This document shows positions 18,143 through 27,798 of a stretch of DNA of 64,000 nucleotides, one piece after another; position 1 is the stretch's first letter; every line of letters starts with the position of its first letter. Where the stretch lies: NCBI GenBank assembly GCA_020851565.1, contig JADZCN010000113.1:62001-126000 (forward strand), in the 5' to 3' direction. The position numbers and the translations under genes were made by a program. Source of the stretch: Acidobacteriota bacterium. Lineage in GTDB: Bacteria; Acidobacteriota; Vicinamibacteria; Vicinamibacterales; UBA2999. The notes beneath the pieces were generated by a model, which saw only the letters and a list, made by a program, of their open reading frames with translations, was not told the DNA's origin and ran no database searches.

Positions 18143-18827
18143 ACCCTGTGCGGTGCTGTTCGATCTCGACGACACGCTCTATCCGCACCGCCGCTTCGTG
18201 CTGAGCGGGTTCGCGGCCGTCGCCATTCACGTGGAGCGCTTCTGGGGGGTGGGTGCGGGCGAGGCCTTCGCCGTTCTCACCCGGGCGTATCGCTCGGTGC
18301 GCGGGCGCGAGCTGCAGGCGCTGGCGCGTCGCTTCGACCTGCCCGCCTGGCTGGTGCCCCAGCTGGTCGAGGTCATCCGCGCGCACGAGCCGCGGCTCAA
18401 CCTGCCCCGTCGTTCGGTGCGTGCGCTCCAGACGCTGCGGGAGGGATGGCGGATTGGCGTCGTGACCAACGGGCCGCCCGACATCCAGGCGCGGAAGGTA
18501 CGCGCGATGGGCCTCGAGCCGCTCGTGGACGCCGTGGTCTACGCGCATGCGACGGGGCGCGGGCTGGGCAAGCCCGATCGGGCGCCGTTCGTGGACGCCG
18601 CGCGCCGGCTGGGCGTGCGCGTGGCGCAGGCGGTCTTCGTCGGCGACGACCCCGTCGCCGACATCGGCGGAGCGCAGCAGGCCGGCATGTTCGCCGTCCG
18701 GCTGCGGCGCGGCGGCCGGCAGATGTGGGAGGCGGCGTGCGCCGCCGATGCGGTGATCGAATCACTGGACGAGGTGCCGTCGGTGGCCATGGCGTTGATC
18801 GACGGACGGAGGGCATATGTCGTTTGA
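18132..18827 (+). CDS. HAD-superfamily hydrolase
   Basis: AVLFDLDDTLYPHRRFVLSGFAAVAIH...GVVTNGPPDIQARKV...VFVGDDPVADIGGAQQAG. Confidence 0.88.
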   Translation: MRPEPCAVLFDLDDTLYPHRRFVLSGFAAVAIHVERFWGVGAGEAFAVLTRAYRSVRGRELQALARRFDLPAWLVPQLVEVIRAHEPRLNLPRRSVRALQTLREGWRIGVVTNGPPDIQARKVRAMGLEPLVDAVVYAHATGRGLGKPDRAPFVDAARRLGVRVAQAVFVGDDPVADIGGAQQAGMFAVRLRRGGRQMWEAACAADAVIESLDEVPSVAMALIDGRRAYVV

Positions 18828-19893
18828 AGGGCGGGGCTTCGAGATTGGCCATCACAGGATCGGGGCGGCGGAGCGGTTGTTCGTCATCGCCGAGATCGGA
18901 CTCAACCACGGCGGGTCGGTGGACCGGGCCCTGACGCTGGTCGATGCGGCCGCGGCAGCGGGCGCCTCGGCCGTCAAGCTGCAGACCGTCGACGCCGGGG
19001 CGCTGGTGTCGCCCAACGCCCCGGCTCCGGCCCACATCGAGGCCGGCTCGATGGTCGAGTTCTTCGCGCAGTTCGAGCTCGACGAGGCCGCGCACCGCGC
19101 CGTTGTCGCGCGTGCGCGCGAGCACGGGCTGGCCGTCCTCGCCACGCCGCTCTCGGAAGCCGCCGTGGATCTGCTCGAGCGGATTGGCATCGATGCCTTC
19201 AAGATCGCCAGCGGCGACCTGACCTGGCCCGGCCTCATCACCCGCGCCGCCCGCACGGGCCGGCCGCTGGTCATCTCCACGGGCATGTCGGACCTGCACG
19301 AGGTGTCGCGCGCCATGAAGTGGGCTCGCGAAGGAGGTGCGATCGACGTCGCCCTGCTCCATGCCGTCTCGGCCTACCCCACGCCCAGCGGCAACGAGAA
19401 CCTGCGCGCGATCGGCACCCTGGCCCACGCCTTCGACGTCCCGGTGGGCCTCTCCGACCACGGTCCCGACGGCTTCTCGCTGCCGCTGGCCGTGGCGCTG
19501 GGCGCCTGCATCTACGAGCGGCACCTGATGCTCCACGCGAACGACATGGTCGTCGACGCGGCGGTTTCGAGCACACCGACCTCGCTGGCCGCGCTGGTGC
19601 GCGCGGCCGCTCGCACGCGGGCGACCCTCGGGACGGGCAAGAAGACGTGCGCCTATGCGGAGCGGCCCAACCGGATTCCGAGCCGCCGCGCGCTGTACGC
19701 CGCGCGCCCGCTCAGGGCCGGCCATCGCGTCCAGCGGAGCGACATCATCGCGCTGCGCCCCGGCGTCGGACTTGCTCCCGACCGCGAGGGCGACCTCATC
19801 GGCCGCCGCCTGCCACGCGATGTCCCGGCGGGCGCCCCGTTCCTCGAGGGCGACGTCATCGTCAGCTACCGCGAGGCCGCGCGTGTCGCGTAA
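18817..19893 (+). CDS. N-acetylneuraminate/pseudaminate/legionaminate synthase family (NeuB-type with C-terminal SAF domain)
   Basis: LFVIAEIGLNHGGSVDRALTLVDAAAAAGASAVKLQT...; C-term RPLRAGHRVQRSDIIALRPGVGL. Confidence 0.93.
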   Translation: MSFEGRGFEIGHHRIGAAERLFVIAEIGLNHGGSVDRALTLVDAAAAAGASAVKLQTVDAGALVSPNAPAPAHIEAGSMVEFFAQFELDEAAHRAVVARAREHGLAVLATPLSEAAVDLLERIGIDAFKIASGDLTWPGLITRAARTGRPLVISTGMSDLHEVSRAMKWAREGGAIDVALLHAVSAYPTPSGNENLRAIGTLAHAFDVPVGLSDHGPDGFSLPLAVALGACIYERHLMLHANDMVVDAAVSSTPTSLAALVRAAARTRATLGTGKKTCAYAERPNRIPSRRALYAARPLRAGHRVQRSDIIALRPGVGLAPDREGDLIGRRLPRDVPAGAPFLEGDVIVSYREAARVA

Positions 19894-20893
19894 CGTCCTC
19901 ATCACCGCCGCGTCCCGGCGCGTCCCGCTCGTCCGGGCGTTCCAGCGGGCGCTCGCGGAGTCGGGCCGGGGCGGCACGGTCGTCGTGACCGACGTGAACC
20001 CGCTGTCACCGGCGGTGTACGTCGCAGACCGGGCCTTCCGCGTGCCGATGGCCACCGATCCGGACTACATCGACCGGATCCTGGCCATCGCCGTGGCAGA
20101 GGGCATCGGTCTCGTCATCCCCACCATCGACGACGAGCTCTCCCTGTTCGGCCACGCGCGCGACCGGTTCGCCGCGCACGGCATCCGCGTCGCGGTGTCC
20201 GAGCCCGGGACGACCGAGCTCTGCGACGACAAGCACGGCACGTGCGTCACCCTCGCCGACCGCGGCATCGCCGCGGCGCCGTCATGGCTCCCCGCCGAAC
20301 TGCCAGCGGAGACGCCGTTCCCCTTGTTCATCAAGCCCCGGCGCGGCCGGGGCGGCGTGGGCGCGCATCCCCTGCGCAACCGGCGCGAGCTGGAGTTCTT
20401 TCTCGGCTACGTCCCCGACCCGATCGTCCAGGCCTATCTCGATGGCCCGGAGTTCACCATCGACATGCTCTGCGACTTCGCCGGCCGGCCGCTGTCGGTG
20501 GTGCCCCGCCGGCGCGACGTCATCCGCGCGGGCGTCATCGACCGCGGCCGCACCGTCCGCGACGCGCGGCTCATCGATCTCGCGCTCGACTGCGCGCGCG
20601 CGTTGCCGATGGTCGGGGCCGTCAACATCCAGTGCCGCGTCGTGGACGACCGTCCGGTGGTGTTCGAGATCAATCCCCGGTTCTCGGGCGGCATCCCGCT
20701 CACCATCGCCGCCGGCGCCGACTTCCCGCGAATGCTCGTGGACCTGGCATGGGGCCAGCGCGTCCGCCCCGCCATCGGCCGCTTCCGCGACGGGTTGTGG
20801 ATGACCAGCTTCGAGTCCGCGGTCTTCGTGGACGAGGCCTGCATCGCGCTGCCGGACCATGCCCCGACCGCCTCGGTGGAGGCCGTCGCATGA
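19883..20893 (+). CDS. ATP-grasp protein (carbamoyl-phosphate-synthase-like) of the sugar cluster
   Basis: VSRNVLITAASRRVPLVRAFQRAL...PLFIKPRRGRGGVGAHPLRN...VFEINPRFSGGIPLTIAAGADFPRML; GTG start. Confidence 0.85.
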   Translation: MSRNVLITAASRRVPLVRAFQRALAESGRGGTVVVTDVNPLSPAVYVADRAFRVPMATDPDYIDRILAIAVAEGIGLVIPTIDDELSLFGHARDRFAAHGIRVAVSEPGTTELCDDKHGTCVTLADRGIAAAPSWLPAELPAETPFPLFIKPRRGRGGVGAHPLRNRRELEFFLGYVPDPIVQAYLDGPEFTIDMLCDFAGRPLSVVPRRRDVIRAGVIDRGRTVRDARLIDLALDCARALPMVGAVNIQCRVVDDRPVVFEINPRFSGGIPLTIAAGADFPRMLVDLAWGQRVRPAIGRFRDGLWMTSFESAVFVDEACIALPDHAPTASVEAVA

Positions 20894-21600
20894 TCCGCGC
20901 GGGCATCGTCCTGCAGGCCAGGACGGGTTCCACGCGGCTGCCGGGAAAGGTGCTGGCCTCCGTGGGCGGCCGGCCGATCGTGGCTCACTGCATCGAGCGG
21001 CTGCGCGCCTCCTCGAGACTCCCCGTCATCCTCGCGACGACCGATCGACTCGAGGACGACGTCCTGTGCGAGACCGCCGCGGGACTCGACGTCTCGATCG
21101 TTCGCGGGCCGGCCGACGACGTGCTGGCGCGGTACGTACTGGCCGCATCGATGTTCGACCTCACTCACGTCGTGCGCGCCACGGCCGACAACCCGGCCGT
21201 CGACCTGGACGCGCCCCGGCGCACGATCGATCTGCTGTGCCGCACGGGGGCCGACTACGTCAGCGAGTACGGGCTGCCGGTCGGCGGGGCCGTCGAGGCC
21301 TGCACCGTGGACGCCCTCCGCGTGGCGCACACGGCGACGACCGACCCGTACGACCGCGAGCACGTCACGCCGTTTCTCCGCCGTGGCCGGCCGGTCGTCT
21401 GGCTCGAGTCCCTCGCCCCTGCGCCGCTTCGGCGCGCGGATCTTCGCCTGACCGTGGATCGACCGGAGGACCTGGCCGTCATGCGCGAGCTCTACCACGC
21501 CATCGGCGACCATGCATCCCGCGCGCCGCTGACCGCGTTCATCGAGGCCGCCGACAAGCTCGGTGGCCGGCGGCGTGTCCCTGGAGCGCGGGGGCGGTGA
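20890..21600 (+). CDS. SpsF-like cytidylyltransferase
   Basis: MIRAGIVLQARTGSTRLPGKVLASVGGRPIVAHCIERL...VVRATADNPAVD. Confidence 0.9.
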   Translation: MIRAGIVLQARTGSTRLPGKVLASVGGRPIVAHCIERLRASSRLPVILATTDRLEDDVLCETAAGLDVSIVRGPADDVLARYVLAASMFDLTHVVRATADNPAVDLDAPRRTIDLLCRTGADYVSEYGLPVGGAVEACTVDALRVAHTATTDPYDREHVTPFLRRGRPVVWLESLAPAPLRRADLRLTVDRPEDLAVMRELYHAIGDHASRAPLTAFIEAADKLGGRRRVPGARGR

Positions 21601-22394
21601 GGGCACGTTCGAAGCCGGGCCGCGACCTCGCGGCCCTGGCAGGCGTGGGCCTGATCGTGACGGTGGTCGGGCTGGCACAGATGGCCGAGGGCGGGCGCCT
21701 GCGCGCGCTGCTGCAGCCAACGGCGGCGCTGGTCGTCTTCGGAGGCTCGGCGGCCGCGCTCCTGATCAGTTTCCCCCTCACGCAGCTTCGCCGCGCCGCT
21801 GCCGCGGTCGGCCGGGCCTTCCGCAGCGTCTCCCGTACGGACCAGGCGCTCGTCGCCTGTTTCGAGCAGTACGCGGCCCGGATGCGCCGGCGCGGCAGCG
21901 CCGCGCTCGAGTCCGAGATCGGCCCCGGCACCGAACCGTTCCTGGCGCGCGCCCTGGGCCTCGTCGTGGACGGTGTGGACGCCCACGAAATTCGCCGCGC
22001 GCTCACCACTTTCAACCGGGCTGCCGAGGAGGCGGACGAGGAGTGCGCGGTCGTGCTCGAAACCGCGGCCGGCTATGCTCCGACGCTCGGCATCCTGGGA
22101 GCGGTGCTCGGGCTCATCCGCGTGATGGAGAACCTGGCCACGCCCGCCGCCGTCGGCGCCGGTATCGCCGTGGCGTTCGTCGCCACCGTGTACGGCGTGG
22201 GCGCGGCCAATCTGGTGCTGCTGCCGCTGGCCTCTCGCCTGCGCGCGCTCGCGAGGCAGGCCGCCGTGGAGCGGGCGCTCATCACCGAAGGTGCGGTCGT
22301 GCTGCGCCAGGCGCTGCACCCGCGCGTGGTCGAGGCGCACCTGAGCGGCTTCGTGCGCGATCAGCGAACGGGCAAGCAGGAGGGCGCTGCATGA
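21597..22394 (+). CDS. motA: MotA/TolQ-type flagellar stator protein (copy 1)
   Basis: Four-TM protein with ETAAGYAPTLGILGAVLGLIRVMENLATPAAVGAGIAVAFVATVYGVGAANLVLLPLASRL; GTG start overlapping the spsF stop. Confidence 0.88.
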   Translation: MRARSKPGRDLAALAGVGLIVTVVGLAQMAEGGRLRALLQPTAALVVFGGSAAALLISFPLTQLRRAAAAVGRAFRSVSRTDQALVACFEQYAARMRRRGSAALESEIGPGTEPFLARALGLVVDGVDAHEIRRALTTFNRAAEEADEECAVVLETAAGYAPTLGILGAVLGLIRVMENLATPAAVGAGIAVAFVATVYGVGAANLVLLPLASRLRALARQAAVERALITEGAVVLRQALHPRVVEAHLSGFVRDQRTGKQEGAA

Positions 22395-23155
22395 AGCCGT
22401 CACGGCGCCCCGCGCGTCCGTCCCACGATCGGTGGCTGATTCCGTACGCCGACTTCGTCACGCTGCTCTTCGCGTTCTTCACGGCGCTCTACGCGGTGAC
22501 GGCGGTCGATGCCACCCGCCTGCCCAGCATGGCCGAGGGCGTGCGTGCCGCCACGGGCGCCCAGGGGGCCGCGGCGATGCCGCCCGCTGACGCCGCCGCG
22601 CCGACCCCGACCGACGTCGCCGCGCCGGGCGCGGAGGCCTCGCCCCCCGATGTCGTCGAGGCGCAGGTTCCCGATCTGCGCGAGACGCTCACCCGCGAGC
22701 TCGGAGACGACCTCGGGACCGGCCGCCTCGAGCTCATCGAGGACCGCAGGGGTCTGGTCCTGGCCATCCCCGAGGCGTTCTCGTTCGAGGCCGGAAGCGC
22801 CGAACTCTCGGGCATGGCCGCTGCGCTGATGGCCCGCGTTGCCGGCGTGCTGAAGACGCTGCCCAATGCAGTGCGGATCGAGGGCCACACCGACAACACG
22901 CCCATCCACACGGCGCGTTTCACGTCGAACTGGGACCTGTCCACCGCACGGGCGACCGAGGTGGTCGCCTTCTTCGTTGCGGCCGGCCTCGCGCCCGATC
23001 GGCTGTCGGCGGCCGGCTACTCGGAATATCGCCCCCGCGCTGGAAACGAGACGGCGGAGGGCCGCGCCCGGAACCGCCGCGTGGACGTCGTCATCCTGAA
23101 CGCGGTAACCGAGGCGGCCGAAGAGCCCGCCGCCGGCGCGAGAGTCACCTCATGA
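22391..23155 (+). CDS. motB: MotB-type stator protein with OmpA domain (copy 1)
   Basis: DRWLIPYADFVTLLFAFFTALYAVTAVD plus OmpA core IEGHTDNTPIHTARFTSNWDLSTARATEVVAFFV. Confidence 0.92.
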   Translation: MKPSRRPARPSHDRWLIPYADFVTLLFAFFTALYAVTAVDATRLPSMAEGVRAATGAQGAAAMPPADAAAPTPTDVAAPGAEASPPDVVEAQVPDLRETLTRELGDDLGTGRLELIEDRRGLVLAIPEAFSFEAGSAELSGMAAALMARVAGVLKTLPNAVRIEGHTDNTPIHTARFTSNWDLSTARATEVVAFFVAAGLAPDRLSAAGYSEYRPRAGNETAEGRARNRRVDVVILNAVTEAAEEPAAGARVTS

Positions 23156-24303
23156 CACCCCTTACCGACCGTGAGATCGAAACGATACTGGGGCGCCCCG
23201 TTTGCCGGCTGCTGTCCGCCGCCGACCGGCGCGCCTTCGCCGGGCGCCGGGTGCTCATCACCGGCGCCGCCGGATCCATCGGATCGCAGCTGGCGCGCCA
23301 GGTGGCCGACTGCGGGCCCGCGTGCCTGACGCTGGTCGATCACGCCGAGCACGGCCTCTTCCAGATCGAGCGCGAGATCGCGGCACGGGCGCCCGGCGTG
23401 CCGCTCGACGCCGTGCTGGCCGATGTCTCGCACATCGGGCTTCGGGCGATCTTCCGCGCCGCGCGCCCGGAGGTCGTGTACCACGCCGCGGCCTACAAGC
23501 ACGTGACCATGGTCGAGCGGGCGGTGTGCGCGGCCGCGCGGGTCAACGTCCTGGGAACCGTCGCCGTCGTCGAGGCGGCGCGCGAGACGGGCGCCCGCTT
23601 CGTGCTCATCTCGTCCGACAAGGCGGCCCGCCCGCACAGCGTGATGGGTGCGACCAAGCGCCTGGCCGAGCTGGCCGTGATGGCGCGTGCCGGCCGGATG
23701 TTTCAGCCCGTGGTCGTGCGCTTCGGCAACGTCCTCGGCAGCAGCGGCAGCGTGCTGCAGGTGATGCGCGACGCGATTCGCCGCGGCGAGCCCGTTCCGG
23801 TGACCGACCCCGACGCGACCCGCTACTTCATGTCGGCCGGCGAAGCCGTGTCGCTGGTGATGAAGGCCACGCTGCTCTCGCGCCGGGCCGAGACCTACTG
23901 GCTCGACATGGGCGACCCGGTGCGGATCGGCGACATCGCCGCCCGCGTGCTGGCGCTCGAGGCGGAGGCAGGGCATCCGCCGACGCCCATCACCGTCATC
24001 GGCCTCAGGCCCGGCGAGAAGCAGCGCGAGGACCTGACGACGCAGGGGCTGCGGATGTGCCGCACGCGGCATCGCCGGATCTGGGTGGCGCGCCAGGCGC
24101 CGGGCGATGCCGCGCGCATCCGCGCCGCGGAGGCCCGGCTCCACGAGCACCTCCTCGTCGGCGATGCCCTCGGCGCTCTCCACACGCTGGTGTCGTCCGT
24201 GCCGGAGTACGCCGTCAGCGACCAGGCCTGGTCCCTGGCCGTGGCGCAATCGCTCCACGTGGACGGCCACGCGCGGCCGGTCGCCGACAGGAGGGCGAGC
24301 TGA
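23152..24303 (+). CDS. CapD/LegB-type UDP-sugar 4,6-dehydratase, soluble
   Basis: RRVLITGAAGSIGSQLARQVADCGPACLTLVDHAEHGLFQIEREI...VYHAAAYKHVTMVERAV...ISSDKAARPHSVMGATKRLAEL. Confidence 0.9.
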   Translation: MTPLTDREIETILGRPVCRLLSAADRRAFAGRRVLITGAAGSIGSQLARQVADCGPACLTLVDHAEHGLFQIEREIAARAPGVPLDAVLADVSHIGLRAIFRAARPEVVYHAAAYKHVTMVERAVCAAARVNVLGTVAVVEAARETGARFVLISSDKAARPHSVMGATKRLAELAVMARAGRMFQPVVVRFGNVLGSSGSVLQVMRDAIRRGEPVPVTDPDATRYFMSAGEAVSLVMKATLLSRRAETYWLDMGDPVRIGDIAARVLALEAEAGHPPTPITVIGLRPGEKQREDLTTQGLRMCRTRHRRIWVARQAPGDAARIRAAEARLHEHLLVGDALGALHTLVSSVPEYAVSDQAWSLAVAQSLHVDGHARPVADRRAS

Positions 24304-24305
24304 CC

Positions 24306-25427
24306 GTGCGGATCCTCCATCTGACGACCTTCCTCCAGGGCGGAGCGGGGCTGGCCATCACCTCGCTGGCCGCGTCGCAGGCGTGTGACGGGCACGACGT
24401 CACGGTCGTGACGTCCCGCACGGAGGTGCCGGGGTACGGCAACTACCCTGCGTATCTCGAGACCCTCATCGACTCGCGGGTGCGGGTGAGGCAGGTCGAC
24501 TCGCTGTTCGACCGACGTCCCGAGGCGCACGCGCCCGTCGAACGCTGCATCGACGAACTGGGCGGCGCGGGCGCGTTCGACGTCCTGCACGCGCACGCCG
24601 CGGTGCCCGGCGCGCTGGCGCGCGACGCGGTGTCGCGGGCTGACCGGCGCGTGCCCGTGCTGCAGACCATGCACGGATGGGGCACCGCGAAGGATGCGTC
24701 ACAGACCGCGCACGACGTGCAGGTGATGAACACGGTGGATCGCCTGGTCGTGCCGGCGCGCACCTCCGCTGCACTTCTTCAATCGCTGGGCGTCGAGCCG
24801 CGGCACATCGCCGTCGTGCCGTACGGCGTTGCGCCTGCGCCGCCGGCCGGCGAGATCGATGCGCACCTCCAGCGCATGCACCAGTGGCGCCGGCGCGGGG
24901 CCCTGGTGGCCTGCTGCATCGGCACCGTGTGCGAGCGCAAGAACCAGATGCTGCTCGTCGAGGCCCTGGCGCTGGTGCCGCCCGAGCTGCAGGTCCAGGC
25001 GGTCTTCGTCGGTGACGGGCCGGCGGACGTGCTGCACGACCTGGCGCGGGAGCTCGGGGTGGACGATCGCGTGCACGTCCTCGGGTACCAGCCCGATGCG
25101 CGGCGCTATCTCGGCGAATCGCAGCTGCTGGTGCTCCCGTCGCGCAGCGAGGGCCAGCCGCTCGCGGTGCTGGAGGCCTTCTGTGACGGGGTCCCGGTCC
25201 TCGCCAGCCGCATCCCCGAGCTGGCCGAGCTCGTGGACGAGGGCCGAACAGGCTGGCTGTTCGAACCCGACGACGCCGGCGCGCTCGCGGCGGCACTGTC
25301 ACGGGCCGCGCAGTCGCCGGACCAGCTGCGTGCGCTGGCCGATGCCGCGCAGGCGAGCTACCGCGACCGGTTCACCATCGAGCGCATGGTGGCCAATTAC
25401 ATGCACGAATACGCGAGGGCTTCATGA
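24306..25427 (+). CDS. Glycosyltransferase family 4
   Basis: VRILHLTTFLQGGAGLAITSLA...GTVCERKNQMLLVEAL...PSRSEGQPLAVLEAFCDGVPVLAS. Confidence 0.9.
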   Translation: MRILHLTTFLQGGAGLAITSLAASQACDGHDVTVVTSRTEVPGYGNYPAYLETLIDSRVRVRQVDSLFDRRPEAHAPVERCIDELGGAGAFDVLHAHAAVPGALARDAVSRADRRVPVLQTMHGWGTAKDASQTAHDVQVMNTVDRLVVPARTSAALLQSLGVEPRHIAVVPYGVAPAPPAGEIDAHLQRMHQWRRRGALVACCIGTVCERKNQMLLVEALALVPPELQVQAVFVGDGPADVLHDLARELGVDDRVHVLGYQPDARRYLGESQLLVLPSRSEGQPLAVLEAFCDGVPVLASRIPELAELVDEGRTGWLFEPDDAGALAAALSRAAQSPDQLRALADAAQASYRDRFTIERMVANYMHEYARAS

Positions 25428-26332
25428 TCACCGACACGTCCACGAACCGCTATGCCGACGACTGGAACGCCTACAGTGCGGCCTGGGACGGGCAGTACGG
25501 CAGCCGGTACCGCCACCTCGGCGACGAGTGGTGCGACGACGGGACCGCCGAGCGTGCGCACGAACGCCGTGTGATGGGCCTGGTCGAGCCGTGGCTCCGG
25601 CCCGACACACGCGCGCTGGAGATCGGCCCGGGCGGCGGCAAGTGGACGGTGCGCCTCGCGCCTCGCGTCCACGCGCTGATCGCCTTCGACGTGGCCGAGG
25701 CCATGCTCGACCGCACGCAGCGGCGCTGCCGGGCCGAGGGCCTGTCGAACGTCTCGTTCGTGCTCGGCGACGGCAACGGCCTCGCGCGCGTCGCGGATGC
25801 ATCGATCGACCTGGCGTTCAGCTACGACGTGTTCGTGCACATCGCGCTCGAGGACACCGTGGTCTACATCGACGACCTGCTGCGCGTGCTGGCACCCGAC
25901 GGCGTGGCCATCGTGCACCACGCCGTCGCCGAGACCGCCGCGTCCTGGGATCGCATCGAGTCGCACAACGACTGGTACCGCGACCGCTCTCACACGCTGG
26001 GGCAGTACTACTACCATTCCCGCGAGGGCCTCCGGCGGGCCTACGAGCGTGCCGGCTTCGAGATCGTGGAGACGTGGGACTCGTACTGCACGTCGGTCTT
26101 CACCGTCCGCAAGCGGGCCGACTCGATGGTCCCGCGCATGGAGCGGGCGCTGCGGCAGGCTGCCGTGGCTGCCACGCCCGAGGCACTCGCCGCCGCCGCC
26201 GAGGACGTCGCGCGCGCTCTGGACGACGCCCGGGAACGGCTGGCGCCGCTCGTCGACTCGCTCGCGGGCACCACGCCCGGCCTGAAGCGCTACGCGATCC
26301 TGCAGCGGATGCGCCGGCTGGTCCGCGGCTGA
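25424..26332 (+). CDS. SAM-dependent methyltransferase
   Basis: RALEIGPGGGKWTVRLAPRVHALIAFDVAEAMLDRTQRRC... Confidence 0.88.
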   Translation: MITDTSTNRYADDWNAYSAAWDGQYGSRYRHLGDEWCDDGTAERAHERRVMGLVEPWLRPDTRALEIGPGGGKWTVRLAPRVHALIAFDVAEAMLDRTQRRCRAEGLSNVSFVLGDGNGLARVADASIDLAFSYDVFVHIALEDTVVYIDDLLRVLAPDGVAIVHHAVAETAASWDRIESHNDWYRDRSHTLGQYYYHSREGLRRAYERAGFEIVETWDSYCTSVFTVRKRADSMVPRMERALRQAAVAATPEALAAAAEDVARALDDARERLAPLVDSLAGTTPGLKRYAILQRMRRLVRG

Positions 26333-26371
26333 GAGCTCTCCCGCGTCCGGCGCCGGGTGACGCGGTGCGGG

Positions 26372-27241
26372 TCAGCGCAGCTCCGGCTCGAAAGCCCGCA
26401 GCGCGTCCACGGCCTCCTTCGTCGCCAGGCAGATGCGGCCGAACGACTCGAACGTGAGGCCCAGCCGGCGGTGACATGAGGCGTCCACGGTGAAGTTGAG
26501 GCCCTCGGCGCCGAGGCCGGTGCCGACCGTCTTGGCCACGAGATTGGCCAGCACCACGGCATCGAGCACGGGCGACGACCCGGCGAGGTCGCGGTCGTGA
26601 TGGTGCCGGATCGCGAAGGCCACGTCGGCCGGGAAACTCCAGTGCTCGGCGATGGCGGCACCGATGAGCGTGTGATCGAAGCCGAAGAGCTGCCGCTCGG
26701 CCTCGGTGTAGGTCACGCCCTGCTCCCGCGCGTGCGCGACGAGCGTGCCGGCGTCCACCTTGAGGTAGCGGGCGACGATCAGCTTGCCGATGTCGTGCAG
26801 CAGCGCCCCGAGGTCGGCCACCGGGTCCACGCGCAGGGCGGGACGCTCGGCCCTGAGCGCGCGCACCGCGCACTGGCTGGCCGCGCCGTGCAGCCACAGG
26901 TCGTGCTCGCCCAGCCCATAGGCTGTCGCCGAGGTCAGCAGCTTGCGCAGGTGCCCGTCGAGCAGGACGTCGAGCACGGTCACGGTGCCGAGGCGCAGCA
27001 GCGCCTCGACCAGGCTCCGGGGCGGCGAGCCCGTAAAGCGCGCCGTGCTGGCGCGCTTCAGGATGCTCGCGACCAGCGCGTGGTCGTGCTCCATCACCGA
27101 CGCGATGCTCGACAGCGACTCGTCGCCGCCGCGCAGCATGGCGACGAGCCTCCCGGCGGTGGCCGGCAGCGGATCGAGGTGGGTGATGCCGCGGACGATG
27201 TCGGCCGGCAGCATCTGGCGGAGCGAAGGTGCAAGGCTCAT
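26372..27241 (-). CDS. HDOD domain protein
   Basis: LPATAGRLVAMLRGGDESLSSIASVMEHDHALVASILKRAST...ALLHDIGKLIVARYL. Confidence 0.88.
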   Translation of the reverse strand: MSLAPSLRQMLPADIVRGITHLDPLPATAGRLVAMLRGGDESLSSIASVMEHDHALVASILKRASTARFTGSPPRSLVEALLRLGTVTVLDVLLDGHLRKLLTSATAYGLGEHDLWLHGAASQCAVRALRAERPALRVDPVADLGALLHDIGKLIVARYLKVDAGTLVAHAREQGVTYTEAERQLFGFDHTLIGAAIAEHWSFPADVAFAIRHHHDRDLAGSSPVLDAVVLANLVAKTVGTGLGAEGLNFTVDASCHRRLGLTFESFGRICLATKEAVDALRAFEPELR

Positions 27242-27792
27242 AGGCTGGCCACCACGTCACGCGCCGACGTGACCTCGACGACACCGTCCGACGCGCGCAG
27301 CGCGACGCTTCGCGGGATGGTCCCGCCCGTCGCCTCCCCGTTCACCAGCACGCCGTTCTGCCACAGGATCTGGCGTGCGACGAGCAGGTTCCGCTTGCCC
27401 ACGTTGAGCGCGGCCACGCCCTGCATGCCCGCCACCTCGGCACCGCCGACCAGGCGCACATGGCACCGCTTCTTCTCGATCCCGCTGGCATACGCCGTCT
27501 GGAACAGCAGCGGGATGCCGGTGTCGGCAAAGGTGGCCGGCTGCTTCCTCGCGCGCTCGGGGTTGATCTTCGATTCGGGCAGCAGGAAGTGCAGCAGCCC
27601 GCCGACCCGCACGACGGGGTCCCAGATGCACACCGCGATGCAGCTGCCGAGCGCGTGCGTGACGATGACGTCATCGGGCGAGGAGGAGACGGCGAACTCG
27701 CCGATGCCGACCACGATGCGCCCGCCGGCGGCGGCGCCGCGCGGAGGGACGGCAGTCGACCCGACGACCAGGCTCGGTACGGGGGAAGCCAT
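27238..27792 (-). CDS. cheD: Chemoreceptor glutamine deamidase CheD
   Basis: VIVTHALGSCIAVCIWDPVVRVGGLLHFLLPESK...CHVRLVGGAEVAGM. Confidence 0.95.
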   Translation of the reverse strand: MASPVPSLVVGSTAVPPRGAAAGGRIVVGIGEFAVSSSPDDVIVTHALGSCIAVCIWDPVVRVGGLLHFLLPESKINPERARKQPATFADTGIPLLFQTAYASGIEKKRCHVRLVGGAEVAGMQGVAALNVGKRNLLVARQILWQNGVLVNGEATGGTIPRSVALRASDGVVEVTSARDVVASL

Positions 27793-27798
27793 GGTGTA

